Shown: positions 1 to 8,600, counted from the first letter of the stretch. The stretch: 30,793 nucleotides of DNA from UM-FILTER-38-24 sp041663205 (GCA_041663205.1 JBAZQZ010000011.1:1-30793), one strand, 5' to 3'. The notes: generated from the sequence alone by a model not told the origin. Numbers and translations are program-made.

Positions 1-1014
1 CTGATAGCGACAAACTGCTACGGAGTGCCCGCGCCTGCGACGGGAGATGCGGGGGATAAAACACTTTGCCAGGGATACAAAGAGACGATAGAAAAACAGA
101 CAACTGCGGTAAATTCGGAAACAACACAACCTATGAAGGACATCGACAATCCGTGCAACTGGAACAAATTGACTTTTGGAAGCAGTATGACGGATAGAGT
201 GACGATCCCGTTATATTACGATAGTTCGGGATTTACAACGACAAAACTCGAATATTTATCCGACTTGGACAAGGGAGTTAATCCGGAAAATATAGTTAGG
301 CCATTTAAGAACGGTGACAAAAACTTCATATTGCGCGTTCGCACGCCATGTTTGCCCTGTTACGACAAAGACACAAAAGGAAACGAAATACCGGAAGACG
401 GCAAAAGAACCTGCGAAGGCGTGGACACAAACAACAAACCACGTAGCCGATTCTACTGCGAAGACAAGGACCGATATGTTTTGGATACAAAAGACGTCAC
501 CGAAAAAGACGCCTCAAAAAAAGACGACATGGTCGTCTCCTGGCAAATCACTGGCAAATGCGGAAACGACGACTGCGGAATGATACAGTATAAGGAGGGA
601 GATTCTGACACAAAAGGATTTTCAGCGATAATAGAAAGTTTTATAAATAGTGACTCAATTCTTTTCGATCCAATCCATAATAAACATATAATAATAGACA
701 CAACGACAACAAAAAACGAAGACAAACCGAAAGCAAAAGACACCTCCAACTACGCAGGCCCCAAACCACTCATTCTCGACAAACTAAAAGAAATGAAACA
801 ACCTGTCTTCAGCATGTTCTTGAGTGGGAAACTACTCACCGCGGATGAAGAGCAATTTGTTCCATATTTGGAATATCAATTTTTGACAGACACGCCGATA
901 GGGCAGGCGCAAATAGAAAGTGAAATAATTGTAATAATAAATAACACGTTTTACGTACAAAAGCTGGAAAAAGCGGAAAAGAGGCCGTTAATCGACTTTG
1001 CGATACAGAGCTAA
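1..1014 (+). CDS. Cysteine-rich, probably exported protein of unknown function (5'-truncated)
   Basis: The frame is open to the left edge of the window, so the N-terminus, and with it any signal peptide or membrane anchor, is missing; 337 codons plus a TAA stop are visible. A GTG at 25 is in frame but nothing marks it as the start. The protein is hydrophilic, rich in Lys, Asp and Thr, and unusually rich in cysteine for this window. Two cysteine pairs stand out, PCLPC near residue 120 and CGNDDC near residue 190, which suggests disulfides and a location outside the membrane. The last 90 residues look like a beta-rich domain. I do not recognise a family. Codon choice favours GAC, AAC and ACA, unlike the plus-strand genes further right but like the minus-strand genes. 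It precedes a lipoprotein gene with its own promoter. Confidence 0.75.
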   Translation: MIATNCYGVPAPATGDAGDKTLCQGYKETIEKQTTAVNSETTQPMKDIDNPCNWNKLTFGSSMTDRVTIPLYYDSSGFTTTKLEYLSDLDKGVNPENIVRPFKNGDKNFILRVRTPCLPCYDKDTKGNEIPEDGKRTCEGVDTNNKPRSRFYCEDKDRYVLDTKDVTEKDASKKDDMVVSWQITGKCGNDDCGMIQYKEGDSDTKGFSAIIESFINSDSILFDPIHNKHIIIDTTTTKNEDKPKAKDTSNYAGPKPLILDKLKEMKQPVFSMFLSGKLLTADEEQFVPYLEYQFLTDTPIGQAQIESEIIVIINNTFYVQKLEKAEKRPLIDFAIQS

Positions 1015-1026
1015 GCACAAAATCAT

Positions 1027-1057
1027 TTGACAATCAGGCAAAAGGTAGTACTATAAT
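1027..1057 (+). promoter_or_regulatory. Sigma-70-type promoter for the lipoprotein gene
   Basis: TTGACA at 1027-1032 and TATAAT at 1052-1057 are both perfect consensus boxes, separated by a rather long 19 nt. Transcription would start near 1064, about 20 nt before the ATG at 1084. Confidence 0.7.
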
Positions 1058-1083
1058 AAGCTTATAAAATAACCAGCAAAAAC

Positions 1084-2961
1084 ATGAGCGGACTAAGGAA
1101 TCACGATGCCGCAACGGCTGAAGGTATACCGGGAAAACAACTTGACGGAGGTCAAGGATTTTTACGTGAAATCACTACCGGATTGATGAGGATTCCCGGG
1201 CTGAGACAAGTCATAAAATCAGGTGTGCTTTTGACCGCCGGAACGCTTGGAGTTGCAGTAGCCGGATGTGAACCAAATGAAAGGCAACAAGAAGTCAGTG
1301 CAACCGGATATTCGATACTCGAAGGAGCGCTTGCCGAAGCGGATGAGCTTAAAAATCTCAGTACTCCACAAAAAGTTGCTGGGACTGAAGTGGGAGATGC
1401 GTCTCCGGAATTTGGAGAAATTGATGGGAAGAAAGTGATGTTTATTATCAGAACTAACCCACAAGGAATCAAATCTGCCTATTTCAAAACAGGAAGCAAC
1501 TTAAAGGAATTGATGACCCAAGGGGTATTCGCAGAGATAAAAGGTTTTAGTCAGAAAGTTCTAGGTATAACTGTATACAAAAACAAAGCATACATCCGTA
1601 GCGCCGGAGGGAATCTTTTCGAAGCAAACATTAATTTTAATTTAAAAAATGAAATTGAATTATCTGAGGCTAAGGAGGCGCAAGGAGGAGGAGATGACAT
1701 AAAAGTAGTAGAAATTGATGGAGTCCCATATCTGTACGCTAGCGATGTATCATGGACTAATCGGCGAAAAAAATTGACAACAGGAGAAATAGAAGACTTA
1801 GGCCTAGTAAACTATGATGGGAAAGTTCCTGCCTACTACAATGAAACGTGGATAGGAAACAGACCTATAAAAACAGGAGGTCAAGAAGTTTCAAGGGCAT
1901 ATTACGCCAACGATGATCTCAACCCCGACGGAACCGTAAATGTTGGTAGTGGATTTTCTAAAGTCGCAAAAAGTACTACCCCAGTTTCAAAATTGAATCT
2001 AGGTCTCCAGGCAAACACTGGAGACATAGCAATTGCGGAAGACGATGATGTATTTGTTGCAGTAATGGCAAAATGGAACACCGACTATCCCACGAGTATA
2101 ATGTTTTCCCAGCGCCTCAAGCTTCCGGTAAACCCCGAACTTCCCCTCGACACCGGAACCACGGAAGTTGACGCGGGAACACAGCCAGAGTTGAAACCTG
2201 AACTACCGCCGGAAGTAGAGGATGACACAGGCCCACAGCCTGATTTACCACTTCCGCCCGAGGTAGCGGATGATGCAGGCATAGTGCCTCCGGATTCAGG
2301 AGAAGTATGCGAAGTGGACGTTCCGCTCGACAAGGGAGAAGTATGTGTAGACGTGCCGATTGAACCGGATTTACCGCTGGAAGTAGCGGACGACGCAGGG
2401 GCACAACCGGATTTACCGCCCGAAGCTTCACAACCTGAACCGACTCCAGAAGTTTCACAGCCAGAACCAGCGCCCGAAGTTTCGCAGCCTGAACCAGCGC
2501 CTGAAGTTTCACAGCCAGAAACTACCCCACCGATAGATCTACCACAGCCTGATATCATCGAACTGGAAACAAAACCAGATGTTCCACCAAAACAAGACAT
2601 CCCGGAAACAGTACCCGAAACATCAACCCCCGACGCCAAACCTGATCTTCCAATTCCCGAAACAGCACAACCCGACACAACCACCGACACCAAACCTGAT
2701 CTCCCCCCGTTCGAAACAGCTCAGCCCGCCGAGACAGCCAACCATGACTCCGGCAACCCAAACACCGAAACAGCACAACCCGACACTAATCAACAAACAG
2801 AAACCGGATCGCAAACACCGCCCCCGGCAACGCCAAAGAAACCGGGATGTTCTGCAAGCCCGAACAGCCTTGCGGAAGGACCAAAAGGAGTCGGTGCACT
2901 CGCCGCGCTTTTCGCAACAATGATCGCGGCGGTCTACTCGCGAAGAAGGAGAGAAGCGTAA
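1084..2961 (+). CDS. Lipoprotein with proline-rich stalk and MYXO-CTERM-like C-terminus
   Basis: The 625-residue protein starts with a long polar N-region, followed by a hydrophobic stretch (about residues 46-61) ending in a lipobox VAGC, so Cys62 is the likely lipidated residue. Residues about 95-345 form a probable beta-rich domain with recurring short strands, possibly propeller-like; no family was recognised. Residues about 345-585 are a Pro/Glu/Asp/Thr stalk that includes a nine-residue tandem repeat. The C-terminus has Cys589, a hydrophobic segment (about 601-618) and the cluster RRRR at 620-623. This Cys, membrane helix and Arg-cluster layout matches the form of MYXO-CTERM sorting signals. 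A strong promoter lies just upstream; there is no Shine-Dalgarno. The gene converges on the S41 protease gene with only 6 bp between them. The export and surface location are well supported; the function is unknown. Confidence 0.85.
   Translation: MSGLRNHDAATAEGIPGKQLDGGQGFLREITTGLMRIPGLRQVIKSGVLLTAGTLGVAVAGCEPNERQQEVSATGYSILEGALAEADELKNLSTPQKVAGTEVGDASPEFGEIDGKKVMFIIRTNPQGIKSAYFKTGSNLKELMTQGVFAEIKGFSQKVLGITVYKNKAYIRSAGGNLFEANINFNLKNEIELSEAKEAQGGGDDIKVVEIDGVPYLYASDVSWTNRRKKLTTGEIEDLGLVNYDGKVPAYYNETWIGNRPIKTGGQEVSRAYYANDDLNPDGTVNVGSGFSKVAKSTTPVSKLNLGLQANTGDIAIAEDDDVFVAVMAKWNTDYPTSIMFSQRLKLPVNPELPLDTGTTEVDAGTQPELKPELPPEVEDDTGPQPDLPLPPEVADDAGIVPPDSGEVCEVDVPLDKGEVCVDVPIEPDLPLEVADDAGAQPDLPPEASQPEPTPEVSQPEPAPEVSQPEPAPEVSQPETTPPIDLPQPDIIELETKPDVPPKQDIPETVPETSTPDAKPDLPIPETAQPDTTTDTKPDLPPFETAQPAETANHDSGNPNTETAQPDTNQQTETGSQTPPPATPKKPGCSASPNSLAEGPKGVGALAALFATMIAAVYSRRRREA
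2422..2529 (+). repeat. 27-bp tandem repeat, four copies, inside the lipoprotein gene
   Basis: Four consecutive 27-bp units encode variants of the nonapeptide EVSQPEPAP (first unit EASQPEPTP, last EVSQPETTP). The middle two are identical at protein level and differ only at a few third positions. The repeat lengthens the proline-rich stalk and could vary in copy number. Confidence 0.9.
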
Positions 2962-2967
2962 ATTTTC

Positions 2968-4704
2968 CTAAAACTGCTCCAAGGCTTTGTCCAGTTGTTT
3001 TGTTGCGTCGGTGACTGAGATGTTTGGGGCGATTCCCATTTTGTTTATGTTGATTCCTTTAGGGGTGAGCCATTCCGAAATTGTGTATTTGAAGAGAGAG
3101 CCGTCCGTGTATGTGTTTAATTGTTGGACGGTGCCTTTTCCAAAGGATTTGTCTCCGACAAGTTTTGCGAGATTGTAGTCTTTGAGCGCGCCTGCCAGGA
3201 TTTCGGAGGCCGAGGCGGAGCCGTTGTTGATAAGTACGACAGTTTTGTATCCGGCAAGAAGTCCGTTTCCGTCGGTCTTGTATTTTTCTATGCTTCCGTC
3301 GCTGAATTTGAGCTCAACTGCGGTCTTTTTTTCTTTTGTAAACAGGCTTATCAATTGAATTGCCGTGTCCATGTAGCCGCCGGGATTGTTTCTTAGATCG
3401 ATTATAAAGCCGGAAACTTTTTGGTCTATTAAATCGCTTGCTTGAGCCACGAAATCGTTGTATGTCTCCGCTCCGAATATGTTTATTTGAATGTATCCGA
3501 TTGTTTTTTTGTCTTTTGTCAGCGTTTTTGACATGACGCTTTTGTATGAAATTTTTTCTCTTTTTACGGAAAATGTCTTTTCTTTTTTATCGCGGAGGAC
3601 TTTGATTTTTACTGTTGTGCCGGCTTTTCCTTTTATTTTTGCCGTTACTTCTTCAAGTGTTTTTCCGATCATGCTTGCTCCGTCGACTTCTATTATTATA
3701 TCGTTTGCTTTTATGCCCGCTTTGTCGGCGGGGGAGCCGTTAAACGGGGAGATTATCGTGGCATTGTTGTCGATGAGTTCGAGGGTCATTCCGACGCCTT
3801 CGTATTCTTGTGTCGACAGGCTTTCGAGGAGCTCGCCGGCTTCCACAGGCTCTTGGTAGACCGTGTAGATGTCGTTTGCTCTTTCGACCATTCCGGTGAT
3901 TGCGCCGTTTATCAGTTCGGTGTCGTCGATTTGATCCTTATAATAGTAGTCGGTTTTCAGTTCTTTCCAGATGTCCAGAAGTTTTGCGAATGAGGCGTTG
4001 TTCAAGAGTTCTTTTTCGGTTTTTGTGTAATTTGATTGGTTTGTTTGTACCGGAGTCACTTGAATTGTGAATGTTGAAGTGGGGGAGTATTTGTATATTT
4101 TGTATAAATACTCTATCGCTTCCGCTTTTGTGATTCTTTTGGTTTTTTTGAATTTGTCGGGTGTGTCTGTTTCTTTGATGCCGAGCTCGAGGGCTTTCAT
4201 CGCAATTGCGGCTGTGTCGGAAGTTTTGTTTAAGTCCGTGAATGTGAATTTCGATTGATCAAAAAAATAGTTCACGCCGATTCCGAGGGTCTTGAACATT
4301 GTGGACAATGCTTGATATTTTGTGATTGTCTGGTTTAAGTCGAATGTCTTTGAATCGGCTTGTACGAGCCCGAAATCGATTGCCGTTTGCAGGTATTTTG
4401 CGTAGGAGGCTTTGTTGTCGGTGTTTGTGAACGGCAGGTTTATGTTCGTGGAGAGCGGCGCGGAGGCGTAAGTGAAAAGCAGTTCGTAGAAGTCCACGGT
4501 TTTTAATTTTTCATTGGGGTTTAGTTTATTTTCTTTGTATTCGGGCAGGCGTTTTGCGTCGTATAATTCCTGAATCTCTTTATAATAGGTGTTTGTTTCG
4601 GATACGTCGGAATAAAATGCGAATGCGGTTGTGAAGGTGTTTAGCGAAAAAATAGATGAGGCAATAAGTATTGCGACAAGCTTTTTTAATATATTTTTTT
4701 GCAT
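2968..4704 (-). CDS. Secreted C-terminal processing peptidase (S41A) with SLH-like and PDZ domains
   Basis: A tail-specific serine protease expected to act outside the membrane on exported proteins. The 578-residue protein has a signal peptide (Lys-rich start, hydrophobic core, AFA near residue 29). SLH-like repeats occupy about residues 30-205, a PDZ domain about 300-385 (GVGM, GSPADKAGI) and the S41 core about 400-565. The catalytic set fits CtpA/CtpB: Ser498 in GSASAS, Lys523 in FGKGTVQQ and Gln527, with the usual spacing of 25 and 4 residues. RNNPGG at 438-443 is another family hallmark. The SLH repeats replace the plain N-terminal region of ordinary CTPs and suggest cell-surface attachment. 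It lies downstream of the cyclase-like gene on the same strand, but a terminator separates them. Confidence 0.93.
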   Translation of the reverse strand: MQKNILKKLVAILIASSIFSLNTFTTAFAFYSDVSETNTYYKEIQELYDAKRLPEYKENKLNPNEKLKTVDFYELLFTYASAPLSTNINLPFTNTDNKASYAKYLQTAIDFGLVQADSKTFDLNQTITKYQALSTMFKTLGIGVNYFFDQSKFTFTDLNKTSDTAAIAMKALELGIKETDTPDKFKKTKRITKAEAIEYLYKIYKYSPTSTFTIQVTPVQTNQSNYTKTEKELLNNASFAKLLDIWKELKTDYYYKDQIDDTELINGAITGMVERANDIYTVYQEPVEAGELLESLSTQEYEGVGMTLELIDNNATIISPFNGSPADKAGIKANDIIIEVDGASMIGKTLEEVTAKIKGKAGTTVKIKVLRDKKEKTFSVKREKISYKSVMSKTLTKDKKTIGYIQINIFGAETYNDFVAQASDLIDQKVSGFIIDLRNNPGGYMDTAIQLISLFTKEKKTAVELKFSDGSIEKYKTDGNGLLAGYKTVVLINNGSASASEILAGALKDYNLAKLVGDKSFGKGTVQQLNTYTDGSLFKYTISEWLTPKGININKMGIAPNISVTDATKQLDKALEQF

Positions 4705-4731
4705 GGTTTTTTTGTTAAATGAGGTAAGAAG

Positions 4732-4764
4732 AAAAATGCCGCTACATGATAGAGCGACATTTTT
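4732..4764 (-). terminator. Rho-independent terminator of the cyclase-like/STAND gene
   Basis: Read on the minus strand, AAAAATGTCGCT pairs with AGCGGCATTTTT (12 bp with one T-G wobble) around a 9-nt loop, followed by a T-rich run. It sits 35 bp past the stop of the 1258-residue gene. On the plus strand the stem has a C-A mismatch, so it should work best leftward. Confidence 0.7.
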
Positions 4765-4775
4765 GTTATGTCCAA
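4746..4775 (-). promoter_or_regulatory. Possible promoter for the S41 protease gene, overlapping the terminator
   Basis: On the minus strand, TTGGAC (4775-4770) and TATCAT (4751-4746) are separated by 18 nt. The -10 box lies in the loop of the terminator hairpin. No better candidate lies between the terminator and the ATG at 4704. Confidence 0.35.
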
Positions 4776-4798
4776 TTTTTTATTGTTCTTGGTTTTTA

Positions 4799-7700
4799 TT
4801 ATTCCTGGTCCAGCATCATGGATAGGCCTCTTCGTTTTGTTTCCACTTCGTTCAGAAGCCCGTTGTCTGTGAATGTTGCGCTTAATTCGTATGCTTTTCT
4901 CAGGATGTCTTGTCTTAGGAATGGATATTTTTCTTCGTCTGAAAATTCGGATATGTCCATTCCCATATTTTGTGCAATTGCGAAGATATATCCCATGTAG
5001 CTTGATGCGTAGTAAACGTATTCTTCGCCTCCTTCCATCGTTGCGAAGCCTCTGAATGTCGGGTTTTGATTTATTGTTCTGAAATCGTTTAATGCCTGTT
5101 CAATGTATCCTTTTAGGTGTTGCATCTCCTCTTTTGAGAGGGATGCTTTGTTTTTGTCCGGGCGTACTTCCAAAAGAAGTCTTGCGATGGATCTTCTTAT
5201 TTGGATTCTTACTCCGAATTGCCACCAGTCATTTTTGTCTGTTGTTGAGAGGGAAATCATACATTCTTTGAGGTATGTTTGAATTGCGTGTTCGATGTCT
5301 TCCAGGTCCACTTCTCCTTCTTTTTTTGTATATGCTCGCATCAGGTACAGGTCTCCTTTCCTTTGTCCCGCGCGCACCGCGTCCGCTACGTCCATTTGAT
5401 TTGCCCGTCTCCATGTTTCTCCGAACATTTCGATGGCTTCATCGTATTTTCCCAAGTATCCAAGCATTCCCGCCACCGCCAGGTCAGCCATTGTGTCGGC
5501 TGTCGGATTGAAAATCGATGGGTTGGTTTTTCGATATTCCGTTATTCTTTGAGATTCTTCGAGAAGGGCTTGTGCTTCCGTTTTTTGGTCTTGTGTCAGA
5601 TGGGTCGGTGAAAATTCCACGTCGTCATCCACGTGCATTGTTTTTCCGTCTGCCGTTGTCGGATTTTTGAATTTTGTTCTGAAATTTTCTATGTCGACTC
5701 TGGCGGCAAGTCTTTCCGTTTCCGCAAATTCCGGAGAGATTGCCGAATCGTGAGTTCGTGCAAATTCCGTATTTAGAGATTCGATGGCTTGTCTTTTTAC
5801 CGGGGTTCTTCCGGCGGCGGCGGCTTGGGCGGATTTTCCTGTTTTGTACAGCAGTTTCATTTCAAGAATAAAGGCGAGAGCGGGGTTTGTTCCGATCAAG
5901 TCCGGCAGTAATTGAGTGTATAAAGTTCTGAGTTTTTCTTTGCTTTCGGCCGGAGTTGAGTAATAACATTTCAAATATTCCATCTGGAATGCTGTCGCTC
6001 TGAGTTCCACTATGTCTATTTCTTCGGGGAAGTGTTGATGCATTTCTTCCAGATCCGCAAGCGCTTTTTCCGCGATTTCTCTTTTGTTCAGGTGTTGGCC
6101 GGTTTTTGCAAGGGTGAATAATGTTTTGATTACCAATTTTCTTAAGTGTTCCGGGACTTTTTTGTCGCCTTTTTTTAGCGTATCTATTGATTCGAAGATT
6201 GTTGCCGATTGAGAGACCGAGTCTGCTACCATAAATCCTCTTCTCAGCAGTGATTTTTGTTCCGCTGAGTCGATTGATACTGTTGCGGCGGAGGCATATT
6301 CCTGCCAAAATCGCTCTTCGCGGTCCGGTTGGAGGGGATTTGTTGCGACGTGCTGAAGGAGGGCAAATCTGGCGTCCGGATGATATTCTGCGGGATTTGT
6401 TTGAAATATTGTGTTTAAGTACATCGCCAGATTGAACTTTGTTTGTTCGTCCATTGAGGCAAGTACGGTTTCTCTTATTGTGTGGTGTGCGAATGAAATT
6501 GTTTGAGCGTCCGCTCTAAGGTATTCCCCTTGAATCAAATGAGCTAATGCTTGTGCCGGATCGCCGGCATATCCTACTTGAGTGTATCCAAAAATTATTT
6601 CTTGTATTGCCGCTTTGGACAACTGTCCTCCGATTAGGGCTAACGCTTGCAGAAATTTCTGGTCTCTTGGTGGAAGTTTTGCGATTCTTCCTCGCGAGTA
6701 TGTTTCGAAATCCTGATCCGATTCAATTGCGTTTATTTCTTCGAGGGCGCTGTTGTCTACGTTTATTATTCCCGTATCTTCGTCAATGCGAAGATTTTCT
6801 CTTGCCTTCGCCATTAACGCTTTCATTCTTAACGGGTTTCGTCCGGCTTTTTTGCCGAGTGCCTCGTGCCATGTCCCGAGTTTTTTCCCTTTTCTTGTTT
6901 CTTCCGGGATCAGGGAAAATGCGAATTCTTCCGATATTTTCGGGTCGGAAAAATCCAAACCGTCGATTTCCAGTTCCGCTACGGCTTGTCTTCCCGTATG
7001 GAATGCTTGAACCGTTTGTGTAAGTTTTTTTAGCGCTACGGATTTAAGCATTTCTTCAGGGCGCATTGAGAAGAGAACTTTTCCTCCGTTGTCCATATAT
7101 GCTTGTGCGATACTCATTACGTACGGGTCGGAGGCGCTGTCTATGTGATGTAAATCTTCCAAAACCAATAATGCTTCCAGGTGTGGAGTTTTACGTCTGA
7201 TTATTGCGATTGCGTTTGAGCAAAGGGTCGCGACACGGTCCGGGTCTTTTTGTGCCGCCGCCATTTTTTCCGATCTTGGCTTTTTGCTCAATTCAATAAG
7301 CTCTCTTAAGGGGGCGTTTGTTTCCATTTCTTCCGCAATTTGCGGATGTTCTTTTGCGACAGCGGCGACTTGTTCCAACATTGTTACCAAACTTCCGTGA
7401 GGTGTGCATTCTTTTCCCGAGAATGACGGGTCGAAGGAACATCTTATTGTGGATCCCGGAGTTTTTTCGAGAACAGCGTTTATTATTGTGGTTTTTCCTA
7501 TACCGGCGTGTCCTTTTACAATTGTTAATCTTGTTGTCGGGGACAAAAGTGCGGACAAGAGTTTTTCAATTTTTTCATCCGCTCCGATGACTTTTTCCGC
7601 TCCTGTGTCGTAAGAAACTTTTGCGTTGTGTTCAGTGAGGCTTACGAGTCCTTTTACTTTTGATTCTTCCGTCTTTATTTCGCAGAGTGAGCCTTCGCGG

Positions 7701-8575
7701 CTTCCTCTTGTGTTAATTCTGTCTGCCAGTTCTTGCGTCAGGAATATTGCGCCAGGGCTGCGCATTGCGTCTTGTTTTTGTTTGTCCGAGATTCTTGAGT
7801 GCAGGACTCGCGCTTCTTTTCTTTCTTGCCGTCCCGTTTCTTTATCCGGAGATTCGATTATCATTTCGTGTACGACTTTGCCCATTCCCACGAATGCTTT
7901 TGCTCGCGGAATTTTTGAGGTTATCGATGTTGCAAGGGCCAATGCCGAATTTGAAGCTCTTTCCGAGAGTGCGATTATAATCAAATCTCCGCTTTCTTCG
8001 TCAACGTGTACCGCGTATTCGCTGGTGATTTTTCCTTCCTTGGTTTTTATTGCGTCAAGTTCTTCGAGAAGATTTATCAGTGCGTCGGCTTGTTGTCCTT
8101 CTATCAGGGTGTTGAGGTCGAGTTGTACGTATATACAGCTTCCTTGTCTCGGTGTTTCTTGTCTTGCGACGGAGCCTTTTAATAGGGTTAAAAATTGTCT
8201 TCTGCGTTGGCGTTTTTGTGCTTCCTGCTGAGCGTCTATTTTCTGTATTTCGTCGACGACCGGGACTTCTCTCGGTTGCATTATCGGAGTCAGTTCTTCC
8301 GCCGACGGGTCATCCATGCTTATTTCTGGTACAGCTTCTAATTGAGGTTCCGTGTCTATTACAAATCCTTCAGGTTTGGCGACGTGTGGCGCGTAGCTGC
8401 TTGTTAATCGAAATGGAGCTTGTTTACCGGTGGAGGATGGTTTTACCGCGTCTATGGCCAGCATTGTCGGGGCGCGTGTTGTCGGGCCCTCCCAGTCGTG
8501 AAATTCTCCTCTTCCGGAGAACAGGGGATTTTTTCGTTGTCTTGTCGCAGGAGTTGGATTTTCCGGGTTACCCAT
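4799..8575 (-). CDS. Large signalling ATPase: degenerate class III cyclase-like domain, STAND-type NTPase, helical repeats
   Basis: The 1258-residue cytoplasmic protein has no signal peptide or clear membrane segment. Residues 1-120 are low-complexity. Residues about 145-290 resemble a class III nucleotidyl cyclase domain: Asp153 (QLDLN) and Asp197 (SGDLIIIA) sit where the two metal-binding aspartates belong, but at the NxxxR transition-state site Val257 replaces Asn while Arg261 remains. The NTPase follows, with Walker A GHAGIGKTT at 355-363, a Walker B-like VLEDLHHID starting at 471, and FSMRP near 502. The order cyclase, ATPase with an ED-LH-D motif, then TPR-like helices (about 780-1258) is known from bacterial multidomain cyclases and MalT-like STAND regulators. 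Catalytic activity is doubtful; scaffold or sensor is as likely. It is divergent from the FecR-like gene; ATG start at 8575, no Shine-Dalgarno. Confidence 0.8.
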   Translation of the reverse strand: MGNPENPTPATRQRKNPLFSGRGEFHDWEGPTTRAPTMLAIDAVKPSSTGKQAPFRLTSSYAPHVAKPEGFVIDTEPQLEAVPEISMDDPSAEELTPIMQPREVPVVDEIQKIDAQQEAQKRQRRRQFLTLLKGSVARQETPRQGSCIYVQLDLNTLIEGQQADALINLLEELDAIKTKEGKITSEYAVHVDEESGDLIIIALSERASNSALALATSITSKIPRAKAFVGMGKVVHEMIIESPDKETGRQERKEARVLHSRISDKQKQDAMRSPGAIFLTQELADRINTRGSREGSLCEIKTEESKVKGLVSLTEHNAKVSYDTGAEKVIGADEKIEKLLSALLSPTTRLTIVKGHAGIGKTTIINAVLEKTPGSTIRCSFDPSFSGKECTPHGSLVTMLEQVAAVAKEHPQIAEEMETNAPLRELIELSKKPRSEKMAAAQKDPDRVATLCSNAIAIIRRKTPHLEALLVLEDLHHIDSASDPYVMSIAQAYMDNGGKVLFSMRPEEMLKSVALKKLTQTVQAFHTGRQAVAELEIDGLDFSDPKISEEFAFSLIPEETRKGKKLGTWHEALGKKAGRNPLRMKALMAKARENLRIDEDTGIINVDNSALEEINAIESDQDFETYSRGRIAKLPPRDQKFLQALALIGGQLSKAAIQEIIFGYTQVGYAGDPAQALAHLIQGEYLRADAQTISFAHHTIRETVLASMDEQTKFNLAMYLNTIFQTNPAEYHPDARFALLQHVATNPLQPDREERFWQEYASAATVSIDSAEQKSLLRRGFMVADSVSQSATIFESIDTLKKGDKKVPEHLRKLVIKTLFTLAKTGQHLNKREIAEKALADLEEMHQHFPEEIDIVELRATAFQMEYLKCYYSTPAESKEKLRTLYTQLLPDLIGTNPALAFILEMKLLYKTGKSAQAAAAGRTPVKRQAIESLNTEFARTHDSAISPEFAETERLAARVDIENFRTKFKNPTTADGKTMHVDDDVEFSPTHLTQDQKTEAQALLEESQRITEYRKTNPSIFNPTADTMADLAVAGMLGYLGKYDEAIEMFGETWRRANQMDVADAVRAGQRKGDLYLMRAYTKKEGEVDLEDIEHAIQTYLKECMISLSTTDKNDWWQFGVRIQIRRSIARLLLEVRPDKNKASLSKEEMQHLKGYIEQALNDFRTINQNPTFRGFATMEGGEEYVYYASSYMGYIFAIAQNMGMDISEFSDEEKYPFLRQDILRKAYELSATFTDNGLLNEVETKRRGLSMMLDQE

Positions 8576-8600
8576 TTTCGTCAGTTAAAAATAAGGGGTG

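Noticed and set aside
2422..2529. CRISPR array
   Set aside because: The repeats are contiguous 27-bp coding units with no spacers, in frame, inside the lipoprotein gene.
2085..2693. 202-residue open frame on the minus strand, rich in Gly, Ser and Val
   Set aside because: It is the antisense reading of the proline-rich repeat region; repeats of CCA/GAA-type codons keep the opposite strand open. The plus-strand frame has a lipobox, stalk and C-terminal signal.
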